Position numbers and translations under genes: made by a program. Positions 22,589 to 34,300 of a DNA stretch of 64,000 bases are shown here, in pieces (position 1 is the stretch's first letter; each line of letters opens with the position of its first letter). The DNA comes from Gymnopilus junonius. Taxonomy: Eukaryota > Basidiomycota > Agaricomycetes > Agaricales > Galerinaceae. The notes under the pieces were generated by a model. The model was not told the DNA's origin and searched no databases. It saw only the letters and a program-made list of their open reading frames with translations. The DNA lies in the NCBI GenBank assembly GCA_015501075.1, contig JADNYJ010000060.1:62001-126000 (forward strand), written 5' to 3'.

Positions 22589-23991
22589 TCATTCAAATGG
22601 TTCACCCTTGTAAGGCAGGTCATAAGTCACCTCCAGTCCTTGCTTCATTTCTTCCTTCAGTGGATCAAATAAAAGCTTCAGATTCGACTTCTTGAATCGT
22701 ACAATCCTCAGCTTCGCGACTCTCGACTGGACATCTCCTTCGGAGATTTGGTGGTTCCCTCCCCAACGGTGCTTGATCATGCTGATCATGTCCTCCGATC
22801 TGACAGGGTCAATCGTGGTGTAGTAGAGAACCTGCAGATTGGGTAGAAGGACACCCTCTTTCCCGTCATCGACTGAAAGATCCGGGTCTAGCATTCTAGG
22901 GATTTTGCGCATCATGGCTTGATAATCGCTTGCTTTCGAGTTTCCAATATAGAGGCGAGTGATGGATTCAGATTTGGACAACAAGCTCTGCAGGCCTTCC
23001 ACACCAAAAGGCGTATGAGTTGCAATACCAAGGGCTTTTAACTTGCAATTGGATCTGTCGATGAAGCTGACTAGGGGCTCAAAAGAGAATGGAAACCCTT
23101 GAATTATAGACAACCGTTGTAATGAAGGCGCTCGAATGCGCGATAGGAATTCAATAGTGGTGCATTGCTTGATGACAAGGGATTGCAAGTGCTGCAAGGG
23201 AAAGGAGAGTGTAGAACCATTCAAATCAACGATGAAGCAGGCGAGTCTTTATGAACACCTTCCAGTGTGAAACGTTCAAGGTTTGGAGCAAAGCGCAGCA
23301 AGGATACCACTTGGGTAAGATCGCTGTGCGACAGTTAATGAGGTAAGTCTCGGCCATGGTTTTCCATCTTGCGCCATTCTGAGCTGTGTACAATCCAAGG
23401 ACCGCAGACTCGGGGCATCTGCCAGAAAACTGAGGGTACTATCGAGGATGATTTCGCCGCTGGTATTGATGACCAGGGACTCAAGGAAAGGAATTCGTCC
23501 CCGAGCGGCATTGAGAGCCTGCGTGCAATGGTCTGGAGAAAGTACGTTGAGTTCCTTCCACTGCATGGAATGCTTTGCCAGTATCTGGAAAATACCAATC
23601 GGGCCTGGATGAGGGTAGTTGACACCGCCCTTTTCAGGACGAATAACAATCCATAATAACTGATCCTCGGCTCGTTGAAGTCATTCGTCCAGCAATTGGC
23701 TCTGAATTTGGACCTGCTCCAGGGTTTTATATCCCTCTGAAGTCACTGTGAGTTCGATCCATTTCCACAAAGCTGGCGTACTCCAGGCAATACCCCTCCA
23801 TGCTCTGCAAACTTTCCCGAGAATGAGGTCGCAAGAAGTGGCACCACAGCCTGGCCACTCGCACTTCTGTGGACGTCGACGGCAGGGAACGCAGACTGAT
23901 AAAAATATTATTTGTATGACTGCAAGTGGGAGTATCTGCTGCTCAGAAAACTTCATTGATCGAGGATGATATCAGGGATGCCATTGGACAT
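22589..23991 (-). pseudogene. F-box/LRR-type protein gene, degraded
   Basis: Mushroom-type F-box protein with an N-terminal F-box-like helix region (CDLILGKVCRAWRGIAWSTPALWKWI) and LRR-like repeats (LESLVINTSG, LRSLDCTQLRM, LQSLVIKQCT, LQRLSIIQGF). Such proteins usually act as substrate receptors of SCF ubiquitin ligases. The frame from 23956 downward is interrupted by TGA at 23681-23683, inside a segment that otherwise reads LLDE, stop, LQRAEDQLLWIVIRP, most simply TGG-to-TGA. Further frame changes near 23276-23330 and 23224 are needed to reach the last exon ending at 22589. An upstream ATG at about 23991 gives MSNGIPDIILDQ. Some changes might be introns, but the TGA makes a pseudogene likely. 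Confidence 0.65.
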
Positions 23992-24134
23992 ACTTAGAAG
24001 GCGATGCGATTGCCTTCAAGAATAGGCCTTATATCCTTTTGCCTCGAGTCATACGGTTCCGGACCTTCCACACTGCACAGTCACGACTCACTTACTTAAG
24101 TCATTCACAGCCTTTCACTCCTCCCAAAGTGGTG

Positions 24135-24380
24135 ACGTGCTTGAAGGTCGAAACGTAATCATGAGCTGCGCCATTAATAGACAAGCTTTACGACCCGTCG
24201 CTCCGCGACGGTAGGCTCGCTTCGCTCCCCTACCTGCTCCACTCCGGTTCGACAGCTTGCCGGGGCTGTGCCCCTGGACCCCCTTAGTCGTCGCTTCGCT
24301 CCTCCGTACTTTAGTCGGCGCTAATGCACCTCCATTGTGCTTGCTCGTTATGTACACCTTGCTACTACTCACAAAAAAAA
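24135..24380. repeat. GC-rich hairpin block, possible Helitron terminus
   Basis: A compact GC-rich segment unlike its AT-rich flanks. It holds a 6-bp stem hairpin (CGTCGC-TCC-GCGACG, near 24196-24210) and two copies of GCTTCGCTCC (near 24229 and 24293). On the minus strand it also reads GGGGGTCCAGGGGCACAGCC. Together with the helicase fragment just upstream on the minus strand, it could be the 3' end of a fungal Helitron. I could not place a clear CTRR terminus. Confidence 0.4.
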
Positions 24381-24503
24381 AGTGTATTTAATATACAATT
24401 GGGCTAAGTTGACAGAATAAGAAGTGTAAATATACGACATGTATGATAAAATTTATTAACAGATTAATGCTACAGGGTATACAATATTTTATGATAAAAT
24501 TTG

Positions 24504-24985
24504 TTAATGGATTAATACTTCAGGGTATACAATATTTTTAGTGATCAGTGCAATGTTCTTATCATCCCATATTGCCTTAATATTGCGAACAGAGGTTACT
24601 CTTGAAATTGCAACATAAAGTTGGCCATGTGTAAAGACTGCAGCCCTAAGGTTGAGTCCAACATGTGTGACTGATTGTCCTTGAGCCTTGTTGATTGTCA
24701 TTGCAAAGCACAGGCGCACAGGGAATTGTCGTCGGCAAAATTTAAAAGGTACTTGAGTATCAGTGGGTTCAAGGCCAATCCGTGGTATAAAGACTGACTC
24801 TCCTGCATGCTCCCCAGTTAGCAGGTGAACCTCCAATACACGTGTGCCTGCTCTTGTCAGAATCCCTCGAGATCCATTGCAGACACCTTGTCCAGGGTTG
24901 AGATTGCAGAGTATCATAACAGGACAGCCAGACTTGAGTCGAAGTTTGTGGAGTGGAAGACCGGAGCAGTTGATCGCATTGAGGT
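24504..24985 (-). mobile_element. Helitron PIF1-like helicase, C-terminal fragment
   Basis: The minus-strand frame reads LNAINCSGLPLHKLRLKSG, then CPVMILCNLNPGQGVCNGSR, RQFPVRLCFAMTINKAQGQS and HGQLYVAISRVTS. These are the last helicase motifs (V and VI) of PIF1-type RepHel proteins in Helitrons, which move by rolling-circle replication. The N-terminal Rep domain, Walker A and Walker B are all missing. The sequence upstream of about 24,985 shows no similarity I can see, so about 160 residues of a protein that normally exceeds 1,000 remain. This is a dead fragment. Confidence 0.85.
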
Positions 24986-25440
24986 ACTGAGGACAAAAAG
25001 GCCTTTTTTCCAAGGTCAAAAAGGCCACAAACAGCATAAAAACTCGAAAACACCTTGCAAAACAGTTGGAAAACCACTCAAAACTCCAAGAATAGTTCAC
25101 CCAATGCAGATAGTGGGGTCTCAACACCAAAAATGGGCAAAGATGCGTGAAAACGCGTGTGAGGGAGATTCTTGAAGCTAAAATGGGATGCGAAGACGCG
25201 CCATTGACGTGACATGGGAGGATTTTTCACGCTGGTGGGGCTTGTTTGGTTCAGAGGTCTTCGGAAGCCCAGCCTGAGAACTCCTCGCTTTGCTTGTCAC
25301 GCGGAATGCTTATGTACTATTAGTCAGCTATTAGTCATCAAGCTCTCATTAGATTATAGATTAGTATGGGTTCCACTGACGCCTATGCCAGTAAATGTAA
25401 CAAGGCAACTGAGAAAGTAGCAATGGGTTCTCCTGGGGCA
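24986..25440. other. no recognised feature
   Basis: Sequence upstream of the Helitron fragment. The frame stays open to 25130 but has no helicase similarity. It may be a captured or flanking sequence. Confidence 0.3.
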
Positions 25441-27167
25441 TAAATCAACAGTCAGGATGCCATGTATAAGGGCACGAATTTATGATCCAATCCTCCGATA
25501 GTCCAATCAGATGCTGCTGGGGAATACCATCGATCCATCGTTTATAAAGTTTCGGGTTCCCATAGTACATCCACGTTTTTGGGATTAGGGTTTCCATCAA
25601 AAAATCGTGAGACACCAGTGTTGATGATTTTGTGTCGCTCTCCTGTGATCGGTTTTCTTGTGGTAATAATAAATGTTCTGAGGATAGGAAACTTTGGAAA
25701 ATAAGGATTGATCTATATCAATCAATTGGATCAGTAACGATTCAAAGGGAAAGAAATTCACAAAGGCAATGAACATACATCGAAGAGGTTTTCATCGGGT
25801 GTCTCTTGCATGTATAGTACTTTGACATGCCGAAAGAACTTGATTTACACCTGCAGAAAAGATTTCAAGAGAAAAGACGGATTGCAATCAACTAAAAGAT
25901 GACCCAAAGGGATTTCTTTTTGGAACAATATTGGGTATGCGCACCTTGAATAATTCTTCTTTTGTTTCGGAATTATACTACGTGTCCTGATAGACTAGAA
26001 GATGAAATGTGGATTGGCTGTCCTTGGAGAATGATGTTTGTGACCCTTGCGACAGCGCCCAAGCTTTGTAACTTTGGGATATTCCACAGAACGGCGGGTA
26101 AAAAACTGAACCCATAATAAAGATGAGTCAAATCTGGTTGGCTTCTGAGAAAATCCTTTGCATCATTAAAGCTGGAATAACCAGATATCCACGTAAAACA
26201 GTCCAGTCGAACAGAACATGTGCCAAGTGTTGAAGCTTGAGGTGGATTCGGAATCAATGCCCTTCTCTGGTTGGGAAATGTGAGTTCTTTCAAGTTGAGA
26301 AGTGAATTGACACATGCTCAGCAAGTCTTCATGTGGCGCTTCTTGCAAGTATAACACTTCCAGATACTGGAAAAACTTGATTTCAACCTCCCGAAATTTC
26401 TTTAAGAGACATATCGGAACACAGTCAAAGGAAAGAAGTCATAAGGATGGAATTTCCAATTGGAATAACACTGCGACCGATCCTGCATGTCCCACAAAAA
26501 CTCTTTCACTGACTTGATAGTCATAGCATGAATCTAAAAGAAGTCGACAATGAAATGTGCTAATGGGCTGTCCATGAAGGATCGCATTTGCACCTAGGCT
26601 GTGCAATTGTGGGAGCGCACCTTCTGGGACAACGTAAGGTCCCCAATACAGATCAGTCAATTCTGATTGGCTTCCCAGCAGGCGGTTGGCATCACCACTG
26701 TTGGTATACTATGGCAATCACGTAAAATTTTCCAGTTGGAGCCAACATTTGTTAGCAGCTTGAGGTGGCAGGATACACTCTTTGCCAACGACCTTGTGGA
26801 CTACGAATTCTTTCAAGTTGACCATGAGTGGATGGCAACACATAATCAGTCTTCCTAAGCTCCTACGCTGAGTATTTTGAGTAGACGGTAAATGGTACGC
26901 ATGCACCAATGCTGCGGGTTGGGTACTTTTTCGAATTTTCAACAAAAACTTGTAATGTTTTGTACTGTCCGTGTCTATCATGGATGCATAGAGAAGGTGG
27001 GTACTCTCGGCATTGAAGAGCCTGCTGGTTAACGTTAATGCATGGAGGGAAGTGCTCTCGGAGGACAGGTTTTCCACTACGAGGCGAACCAGTTCTGGTG
27101 GGAAAACAGAATTGACCATGGTGTTAATTGAATCGCACTCAAGCTTTCTGAGGATCAACATTAGCAT
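25440..27167 (-). pseudogene. F-box/LRR-like gene with tandem partial duplication, degraded
   Basis: The minus-strand 5' part (26718-27167) reads FPPELVRLVVENLSSES, then LHALTLTSRLFNAESTHLLY and STQNTQRRSLGRLI, close to the locus at 48,984-50,140. Downstream, two related LRR-like blocks follow (26439-26660 and 25973-26293), both with a LQSLGA/LHSLGA...ILHGQPI phrase. The segment at about 25,770-25,950 resembles 26,300-26,460, so part of the gene is duplicated in tandem. The far 3' part (25,475-25,600) matches the end of the other locus at the nucleotide level. Frames are broken in several places. It is probably a dead member of a local F-box family. Confidence 0.65.
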
Positions 27168-27552
27168 TTCCAGCAGGTACGAAAGGTTAACGTGCTTTTA
27201 CTTAAATTGAAAGTGGGACACTGTGCTGATTGTTCTGGACAAGAGGTCTCAAACAATCTTGACTGCCTTCTGCAGACTTGAGCTGACGCTTCGCACAATT
27301 ACGGGTAGTGACTCTTGAGCTTGGAAAGCATGAACAATACTCCAAAGGATGCCATATGTATGCGGAGCGATGGGTAGATGACCCTTTCGGGAAATCAAAA
27401 TCAAAGAGAGAGAGCTCTGAGAAGGGTTCGTCTTTGGGCCCCTCAGTGGCGGTGTCGCTGTCAGTTAGCATTGCAATCACATGATGACCAACACCTTGGC
27501 CATTCTCAGCGCATCGAATCCAAATCGAATCCGAAAATCCAGGGGTATAGGG
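27168..27552. other. flank between F-box locus and Copia-A
   Basis: A minus-strand frame at 27202-27591 is open across most of this flank but runs into the LTR. It has no known domain. Before the Copia insertion this sequence was continuous with 47826 onward, the region upstream of the GST. Confidence 0.4.
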
Positions 27553-27557
27553 AGAAC

Positions 27558-28018
27558 TGTAAGAATTATCAAACAAATCCGAGCATGTCATCGCAGCACC
27601 CGCACGCGCCTTGACTCTTGCCTAATCGGTATGTAATCCCGCCTCCATATGCCGTCTCTTGTAAACTACTTGGCGTTGTATATCATAGTGGAGCCTCTAA
27701 GTTCCCCTACAATTATTCTTAGCTTTCTTATTGTCTTATGCATTGTATATACTGCGGTTTCCCTGTAATCTGGTGCATAAGTACACTAGGTTACTTGTAG
27801 TCTCTAATGGATTCCTGATATTTAGTAGTACTTAAGACGAGATTCTGAGCTATTCCAACCTCAGTTGATTTCCCAATCAACTGAGGTGAATACATTCTAT
27901 TACTTTTTACTAGTCTATTTACTTACTAGTTACTTAGCTTTGTTTCTAGGTAACTAATCCATACTCAGTCGATTTCCCAATCAACTGAGCTTTGTTTCTA
28001 GCTGTTGTATTTCTTATA
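27558..28018 (+). repeat. Copia-A 5' LTR
   Basis: 461 bases, beginning TGTAAGAATT and ending TTTCTTATA. Compared with the 3' LTR there are six substitutions, every one a CpG versus TpG/CpA difference, and four small indels. The target-site copy AGAAC precedes it. Confidence 0.97.
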
Positions 28019-28030
28019 GGTTATGGGCCC
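28019..28030 (+). other. Copia-A primer-binding site (initiator tRNA-Met anticodon type)
   Basis: GGTTATGGGCCC directly abuts the LTR. It is complementary, with one mismatch, to the anticodon stem-loop of eukaryotic initiator tRNA-Met. Priming from the internal half of that tRNA is known for Drosophila copia and yeast Ty5. Copia-B has the identical 12-mer at the same place. Confidence 0.8.
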
Positions 28031-28091
28031 CATGCCCTGTGCTTAATTGATGAATTTAACTTGTTTACCTTGTGTGAATCTACTGTCTACC

Positions 28092-30694
28092 ATGTCTGCT
28101 ACCACTACTTCTCTGTCCGACTCCTTACCTTCTTCCATCCCGAAGCTTGACCTGAGCGGCCTGAACTGGGCCATTTTTCATGTCCATTTCATGGATGCTG
28201 TCGAGGCGAAGGGATTTTGGGGCCATTTCGATGGCACGTCTGTCAAACCCGTACCTGTAACTGTTACCAGTCCTGGTGGTACAACCACCACCACACCTTT
28301 ACTGCCCAAGAAATTGCTGATGCAATTCAGTGGGAAAAGGACGAGCGGTCTGCTAAGTCGTTACTTACCCAGAAAATCCCCGATTCGACATTGATGCGTG
28401 TCCATTCCAAAGCTACTGTCCAAGCTAGATGGGATGCCATTGTTACCGAGTACACTCAGAAGGGCGCTTATGTGCAAACGGATCTACATACCCATTTTTT
28501 GGAATCCAAGTGCCCAGAGAAGGGTAATGTTCAACAATTTTTAGATGCCCTACGGTTAAACGAGAAGAGTTAGTGACAGTCGGAGTGGTGATTAGCAAGG
28601 ACAATTACTGTTCACAATTATATCGTCGTTACCCTATTTCCTCGCCAACTTCACATCTGGACTTCTTGCTTCGGTGCTCCTATATTCTACCAACAAAACC
28701 ATACCTCCCGACTCACTCATTTCCGCCATTTCAGAGGAATATGAGCACTCTGTTAACCAGCGCTCTCGTCATGCTGCTGGAAAAGCAAAGGACGACACCA
28801 AGGATGAGGCCTTGTCAGCTGCCGGTAGTTCCTCTAAATCTAAAGGGAAGGCAGCTTTTCGAAAGCCTCATGGGGTTTGCTGGAATTGCGGTGAGGCTGG
28901 GCACTTTAAGTATAAATGTCCTAAGCCTGCCAAATCCATGAAACAGCCCAAAAAGGACAACTCACCTAGTACGTCCAGCATTGCCAATGTGGCTGCTGTT
29001 ACTGATTCGGATTCTGAGGAGGAAGGGGCATGGGAGATGGAAAGCATTGATTCAGACACCACCGAATCGAGCTTAGACTTCGTGCCAAGCCAACAGGCAC
29101 CCTCTGACACAACCACGGAATCTGATGACATAGACTCGATGCCCGGTCTTCAAATGATGAGCAATTCAGTATCTGATGGTGAGGATGAAGGGTTGGAGTA
29201 CATGGATAACCCTGAGGACAAGGACGAGGACAGGTATTCGGAGCTAGGGGATGACATCAACAATTTCAATGATGAGGCTTGGAATTCAGACTTACCGGAC
29301 AGAGAAATATTTCCTGAACAGGAATATGTCAGTGAGGAATTAGCCTTCATGGGCGAGTGTCTTGTCAAGGAGGAACCGACTGCTTGGATCGAGCTTTATG
29401 ATTCAGGGTGCACGAAGCACATATCCCCATATTGCGATGATCTTCTTAATTTTGAGGATATCCTGCCCAAGCTGTTCTGCGCTGCTAACAAACAGAAGTT
29501 CAGCACAACGGGCAAAGGTGAGCTCATTGTTGACATACCTAATGGCCTTGACACCTCAAAGCTGCACCTAACCGAGGTGCTGTATTCTCCCGAAGTTGGC
29601 TATACCCTTGTTTCCATGGGTAGCCTTGATGCTCAAGGTTTTGTCTTGACGTTCGGGGATGGGAAATGCTCTATCAAAGCACCAGGTGGTGAGCATTTGG
29701 GTGAAGTTCCTAAGAACAAAAAGGGACTTTACCGAGTTGAGCATGAGGTCGAGATGGCAGATTTAGCTGTGGAGGAAATTACTCTGGACCAGCTTCACTG
29801 CCGTATGGGGCATATTTCCCCTGACGTTGCTCGTCGGCTTGTTAGCCAAGGTTTCGTGACAGGCGTGCGCTTGGAAGACTCACTGGAAGGAGTACCATCC
29901 TTCTGTGAGTCATGTGTTTATGCCAAAGCCATGCAAAAGCCGATTCAGAAAGTGAGGAGTGGCGAGAGGGCAAAGGAATTCAGGGGCAAGGTGCATAGCA
30001 ACTTGTGGGGACCAGCACTGGTGGAATCTAAAGGTGGAAAGTGTTATTATATCACTTACATGGATGATAAAATGCGCTTCACAACCGTTTACCTCTTGCG
30101 CACCAAGGATCAAGCATTTGGATCCTACAAGGAGTATGAAGCATGGGTTAAAACCCAACTTGATGTACCCATCAAGATCCTTCATATGGATCAGGGTGGT
30201 GAATACCTGTCTACGGAATTCAGTTCCCATCTCAGAGCCAAAGGAACAGAGGCAAAACTCACCATTCATGATACCCCTCAGCATAATGGAGTTGCAGAAT
30301 GATGCAATAGGACCATTGTCAAGCATATACGTGCTCTTTTGCATGCCAGTGGTCTTCCGTGAGCTCTCTAGGGCGAGGCGGCTTGCCATGTCATCTGGCT
30401 GATGAATCGTACAACGACAAAGGCTGTCGATGGGATGACACCATTTGAGGCTACATTTGGGAAGAAACCAGACATCAGTGAGGTATGCGAATGGGGAGAG
30501 AAACTGTGGGTATGCATAGAGAGTGGAGACAAGCTTGGTGGCTGTGTCCGAGAAGGGCGATGGATGGGAGTTTCTGATGAATCTAGGGGAGTCTGTGTTT
30601 ATTGGCCAGACACATGAACTGTGGCCACAGAGTGCAACATCTATTATGACAAGACAGGAGCATCAGCTTCTCGTCTCGAAGGGGAGGATTGGGA
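28092..30694 (+). pseudogene. Copia-A gag, protease and integrase (5' part of polyprotein)
   Basis: Gag starts at 28092 (MSATTTSLSDSLPSSIPKL) and changes frame near 28295 and 28565, both breaks. Nucleocapsid zinc knuckle CWNCGEAGHFKYKC is near 28880-28923. The protease motif LYDSGCTKHIS is at about 29396. The integrase zinc-binding region shows LHCRMGH and CESC. In the core, the first catalytic Asp appears replaced (HSNLWGP where the family has D before LWGP), while MDQGGEY keeps the second. Then NGVAE meets TGA at 30300-30302, followed by TGA and TAG near 30360-30375 and TGA at 30615-30617. The part ends at the LINE target site. Confidence 0.93.
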
Positions 30695-30712
30695 ATTTAT
30701 TGAAATGAAATC
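30695..30712 (+). repeat. LINE target-site duplication, left copy
   Basis: ATTTATTGAAATGAAATC. It matches 45423-45440 at 17 of 18 positions; the single difference is a TG versus CG. The length and imperfect blunt ends fit target-primed reverse transcription. Confidence 0.92.
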
Positions 30713-30739
30713 TTTTTTTTTTTTTTTTTTTTTTTTTTT
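30713..30739. repeat. poly-T run, LINE poly(A) tail
   Basis: 27 consecutive T directly after the left TSD. On the minus strand this is the 3' poly(A) tail, which fixes the element's orientation independently of its ORFs. Confidence 0.93.
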
Positions 30740-31053
30740 GGTGGAGCATTAGATGTCTTTATTTGGCATCTCGGCTTTCTGGCACTCGACTAATCATTGC
30801 CATGAGCCCGCTTGTGTTGTTTGGGGAGTTTAAACCCCATCCTGTTTGTCCGTTTATAGTTCACCATCGAGGAAATGCCTTATGCACAGAGTGTGGGACT
30901 CCATGTTTTACCACTTTGATCCATACTACCTACCTATCTCTTCCTCTTCCATCATCTTCCTGTGGTTGTATACCCACTAAAACCCCGGTCTCCCTGGTCC
31001 AGTCCTGAGGGAGGTCTTCCTCATTGAGGAGTGTGTTTTTCCAGGTTTGTAGC

Positions 31054-31270
31054 TGTTGGGATAATCAGGTGATCAGCCAACACGCGACGCGCTTAATGGC
31101 GCTTATTTATTCCTTCATGTATTAATATTCTTACTCATCCGCCGTAGTACTTTCCAGTATTTAGAAATTAGTAGAATTATCTAGTGAACATGTACATAGG
31201 TATATAGACTGTCCAAAAGACAGTCGAGTATTTTACAATCTCATATCAAATCATTACGCTGTGCTCAATA
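31054..31270 (+). repeat. Copia-B 5' LTR
   Basis: 217 bases from TGTTGGGATAATC to GTGCTCAATA. It differs from the 3' LTR by three CpG transitions and one two-base indel. Confidence 0.97.
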
Positions 31271-31282
31271 GGTTATGGGCCC
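31271..31282 (+). other. Copia-B primer-binding site
   Basis: GGTTATGGGCCC, identical to the Copia-A site and directly next to the LTR, although the two LTR families are unrelated. Confidence 0.8.
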
Positions 31283-31369
31283 CGGCTGTAACTAATTAAA
31301 CAAAGAAACAACTCGACTTACTCTGCTAGGCAGCCCCACTCGCTCTCATCCTATTTTTAACTCATCAAC

Positions 31370-34300
31370 ATGCCGGAAGAAGCTTCGTATACATCGGGCT
31401 CTTACTGAATGGAATTGCTGAAGGCCGACAATTGGTTACCGTGGAAGCGACGTATGCTTGCGGTATTACGTGACCTTGGATTGGAGAAATATGTCTTAGA
31501 AGACGCTCCAAAATCAGCCGATGGAACAAGCACCTCGGATCAGGTGTCTATACAGGAAAGATGGAATTTAGGGGACTCGAAGGCCAGGACGCGGATAGAA
31601 TTGGCATTAGGCGACTCGGAAATGATTCACATCAGTGGCGCCATGACAGCGCGTGACATGTGGAAACAACTCACTATGGTTAAGGAATCAAAGGGCCGTT
31701 TAGGCATACTTGCCACTTGAAGAGCACTTTACCATGCCACTGCTGAAGAAGGATTTAATATGGTGGATCATGTATCTAATCTATGGAAGCTACAGGAGGA
31801 ACTACATACTATGGGTAACCTCATTTCGGATGAAGATTTCATCATGATCTTGATCACATCACTTCCGGAATCCTGGGATAATTATACCTCATCTTATCTC
31901 GGATCAAGTGGCAACAAACTGGAGTTGAAATCACACGAGCTAGTTGCGATATTATTAGAAGAGGATCGGTGACATAAAGGCCGGACCGTGGACATGGCTA
32001 CTACCCTACAAGCGAAGGAGAAGGGAAAATGGAAGCCAAGCGCTAAATCGGACAATTCAGACAAGGAGTGCTATAATTGTCACAAGAAAGGTCACCTCTC
32101 GAAGGACTGTTGGGCCAAAGGAGGAGGACACGAGGGTCAAGGACCCAAAGGAAGGCGAGGACCGAACCGGAACAAGGCAAACCAGGTACAAGAAGTCAAT
32201 CAAACCTTAAATGAAAGGGCATACATGGCACACACACCCAGAAATTTCTCTTCAGAAATTGGCAAATATGATTGGCTAAAGGATTCTGGCACTACCTCAC
32301 CAATTTGCAATATCCGTAACGCATTTATTGAATTCCATCCCGGACATGAAGAAATAACTGGCTTCGGAGGAGCCAAAACCATCGCAAAAGGCCGAGGAAC
32401 CGTGGCAGTCAACTTTGATGTTGATGGAACTATTTTTACACACAAACTTTCGGACACGCTATATGTCCCCGAGGCCGAGAATTGTCTATTTTGGATGGGA
32501 AATTTTTGCGAGCAGGAGGAACAATTCTCGAGCAAGAAAATGGATGTATATTGAAGGACAAAAATGGAATTGTCATTGGGAAAGGAACATTAGTTGGGAA
32601 CCTCTTCAAACTCCATGCCCGAGCAGTCATACTGGACCAAGAACGCACTAATATTGCAACCATGCCAAAAATATCTTGGGATCAATGGCATCGGAGATTC
32701 GGACACATCTCGATCAAAGCACTGCAACGTCTTAATTCAGACAATCTGGTGGAAGGCCTATTAATAGATGAATCCAGTATTCCTTCACACACATGCGAGG
32801 CTTGCATACAGGCAAAGCAAGCACATAGGGCATACCCAAAGGAAGCAGAACATCATGCAGAATTACCAGGAGAGAGAGTCATGTCTGATGTATGGGGACC
32901 TGCACCCACTGAATCAATTGGACATCAAAGATACTATGTTTCTTTCATTGATGATTGCACCCGGCATGGACATGTTCTATTTTTACGGAACAAGGGAGAA
33001 GCCGAGGCTAAAGTGGAAGGACATGTGGAGTGGATCGAGCGGCAAACCGGGCAGCATGTGAAATGGATCCAGATGGACAATGGAAAGGAATTAATCAATC
33101 AGAAATTAAAGGACTGGGCGCTTCGCAAAGGGATAACAATTGAAGCAACAGCACCTTATTCACCATCGCAAAATGGAGTTGCAGAAAGATTTAATCGAAC
33201 TCTATTGGAACTAGCAAGGGCAATGATGATTGAAAAAGGAATGCCAGCATTTTTATGGGATGAAGCCATTGCACATGCAAATTATCTACGGAATCGGGCA
33301 CCTACCCATGCATTGGAGGACAAAACCCCTTACGAAGCCTTCAAAGGAAAGAAGCAGACATTTCCCACTTACGAGAATGGGGCAGTGACGTATGGATCTT
33401 GGATGAATCCCAAAATAGAACAAAGTTACAACCAAAATCGAGGAAGATGAAGCTAATGGGATTCGATGATGGATCAAAAGCAGTCCGTTACTATGACGCA
33501 CGCACCCGGACAGTCAAGGTCTCATGGAATTTTACCTTTAATGAAAATGAGGAGCCGAAGGAATGGCAAGGTCCAACCGAATTACCGGGTTTGCGAGCTG
33601 AGGGGGAGATTTTGGACAATTCACCTCAGCAAACCCCTTCAGAAAATGATCAGAAACAGGAAAATCGACCTGTTACACCTGATGGACAGCAAACAATACC
33701 TCAAAACCAAAGGAATTTACGTGATAGAACCAAACAAATTGATTACAAAACTCCTTGCAAATCCCAGCTCTCGCATTCCTGCACCACGATTTATTGAACC
33801 GGAGATCTCCAGACCTACAGAATCATCAAAAGCTAAATCAACGGCTAAGGAATGAGCCAATGTAGCCATCAGCCAATCATTTGATGAACTATTTATGAAG
33901 GGAGAATTATCATTGATGGCTTCTGAACCGGATTTACCAAAGAACCCTGAAGAAGCACTTACAGGAAAAGAAGCAACTGATTGGAAGGCTGCTATGGATG
34001 AAGAATATAGAACTTTGCAGCAGATGGGAACATGGCAAATTGCTGAATTACCTCCAGACCACAAAGCAATAGGTTGCCGATGGGTATTTACCAAGAAGCA
34101 TGATGAAAACAGCAAATTAATTAAATTCAGGCACGATTGGTTGCTCAGGGATTTTCCCAGAAGCCCGGAACAGACTTCAGCAATGATGGGACCTTTGCAC
34201 CAGTCATGCGCTTCGAGACTTTGCGCACAATCCTCGCATTTGCCGCCATACACAATTTAAAATTACGGCAATTTGATGTCAAGGGTGCCTATCTACATGG

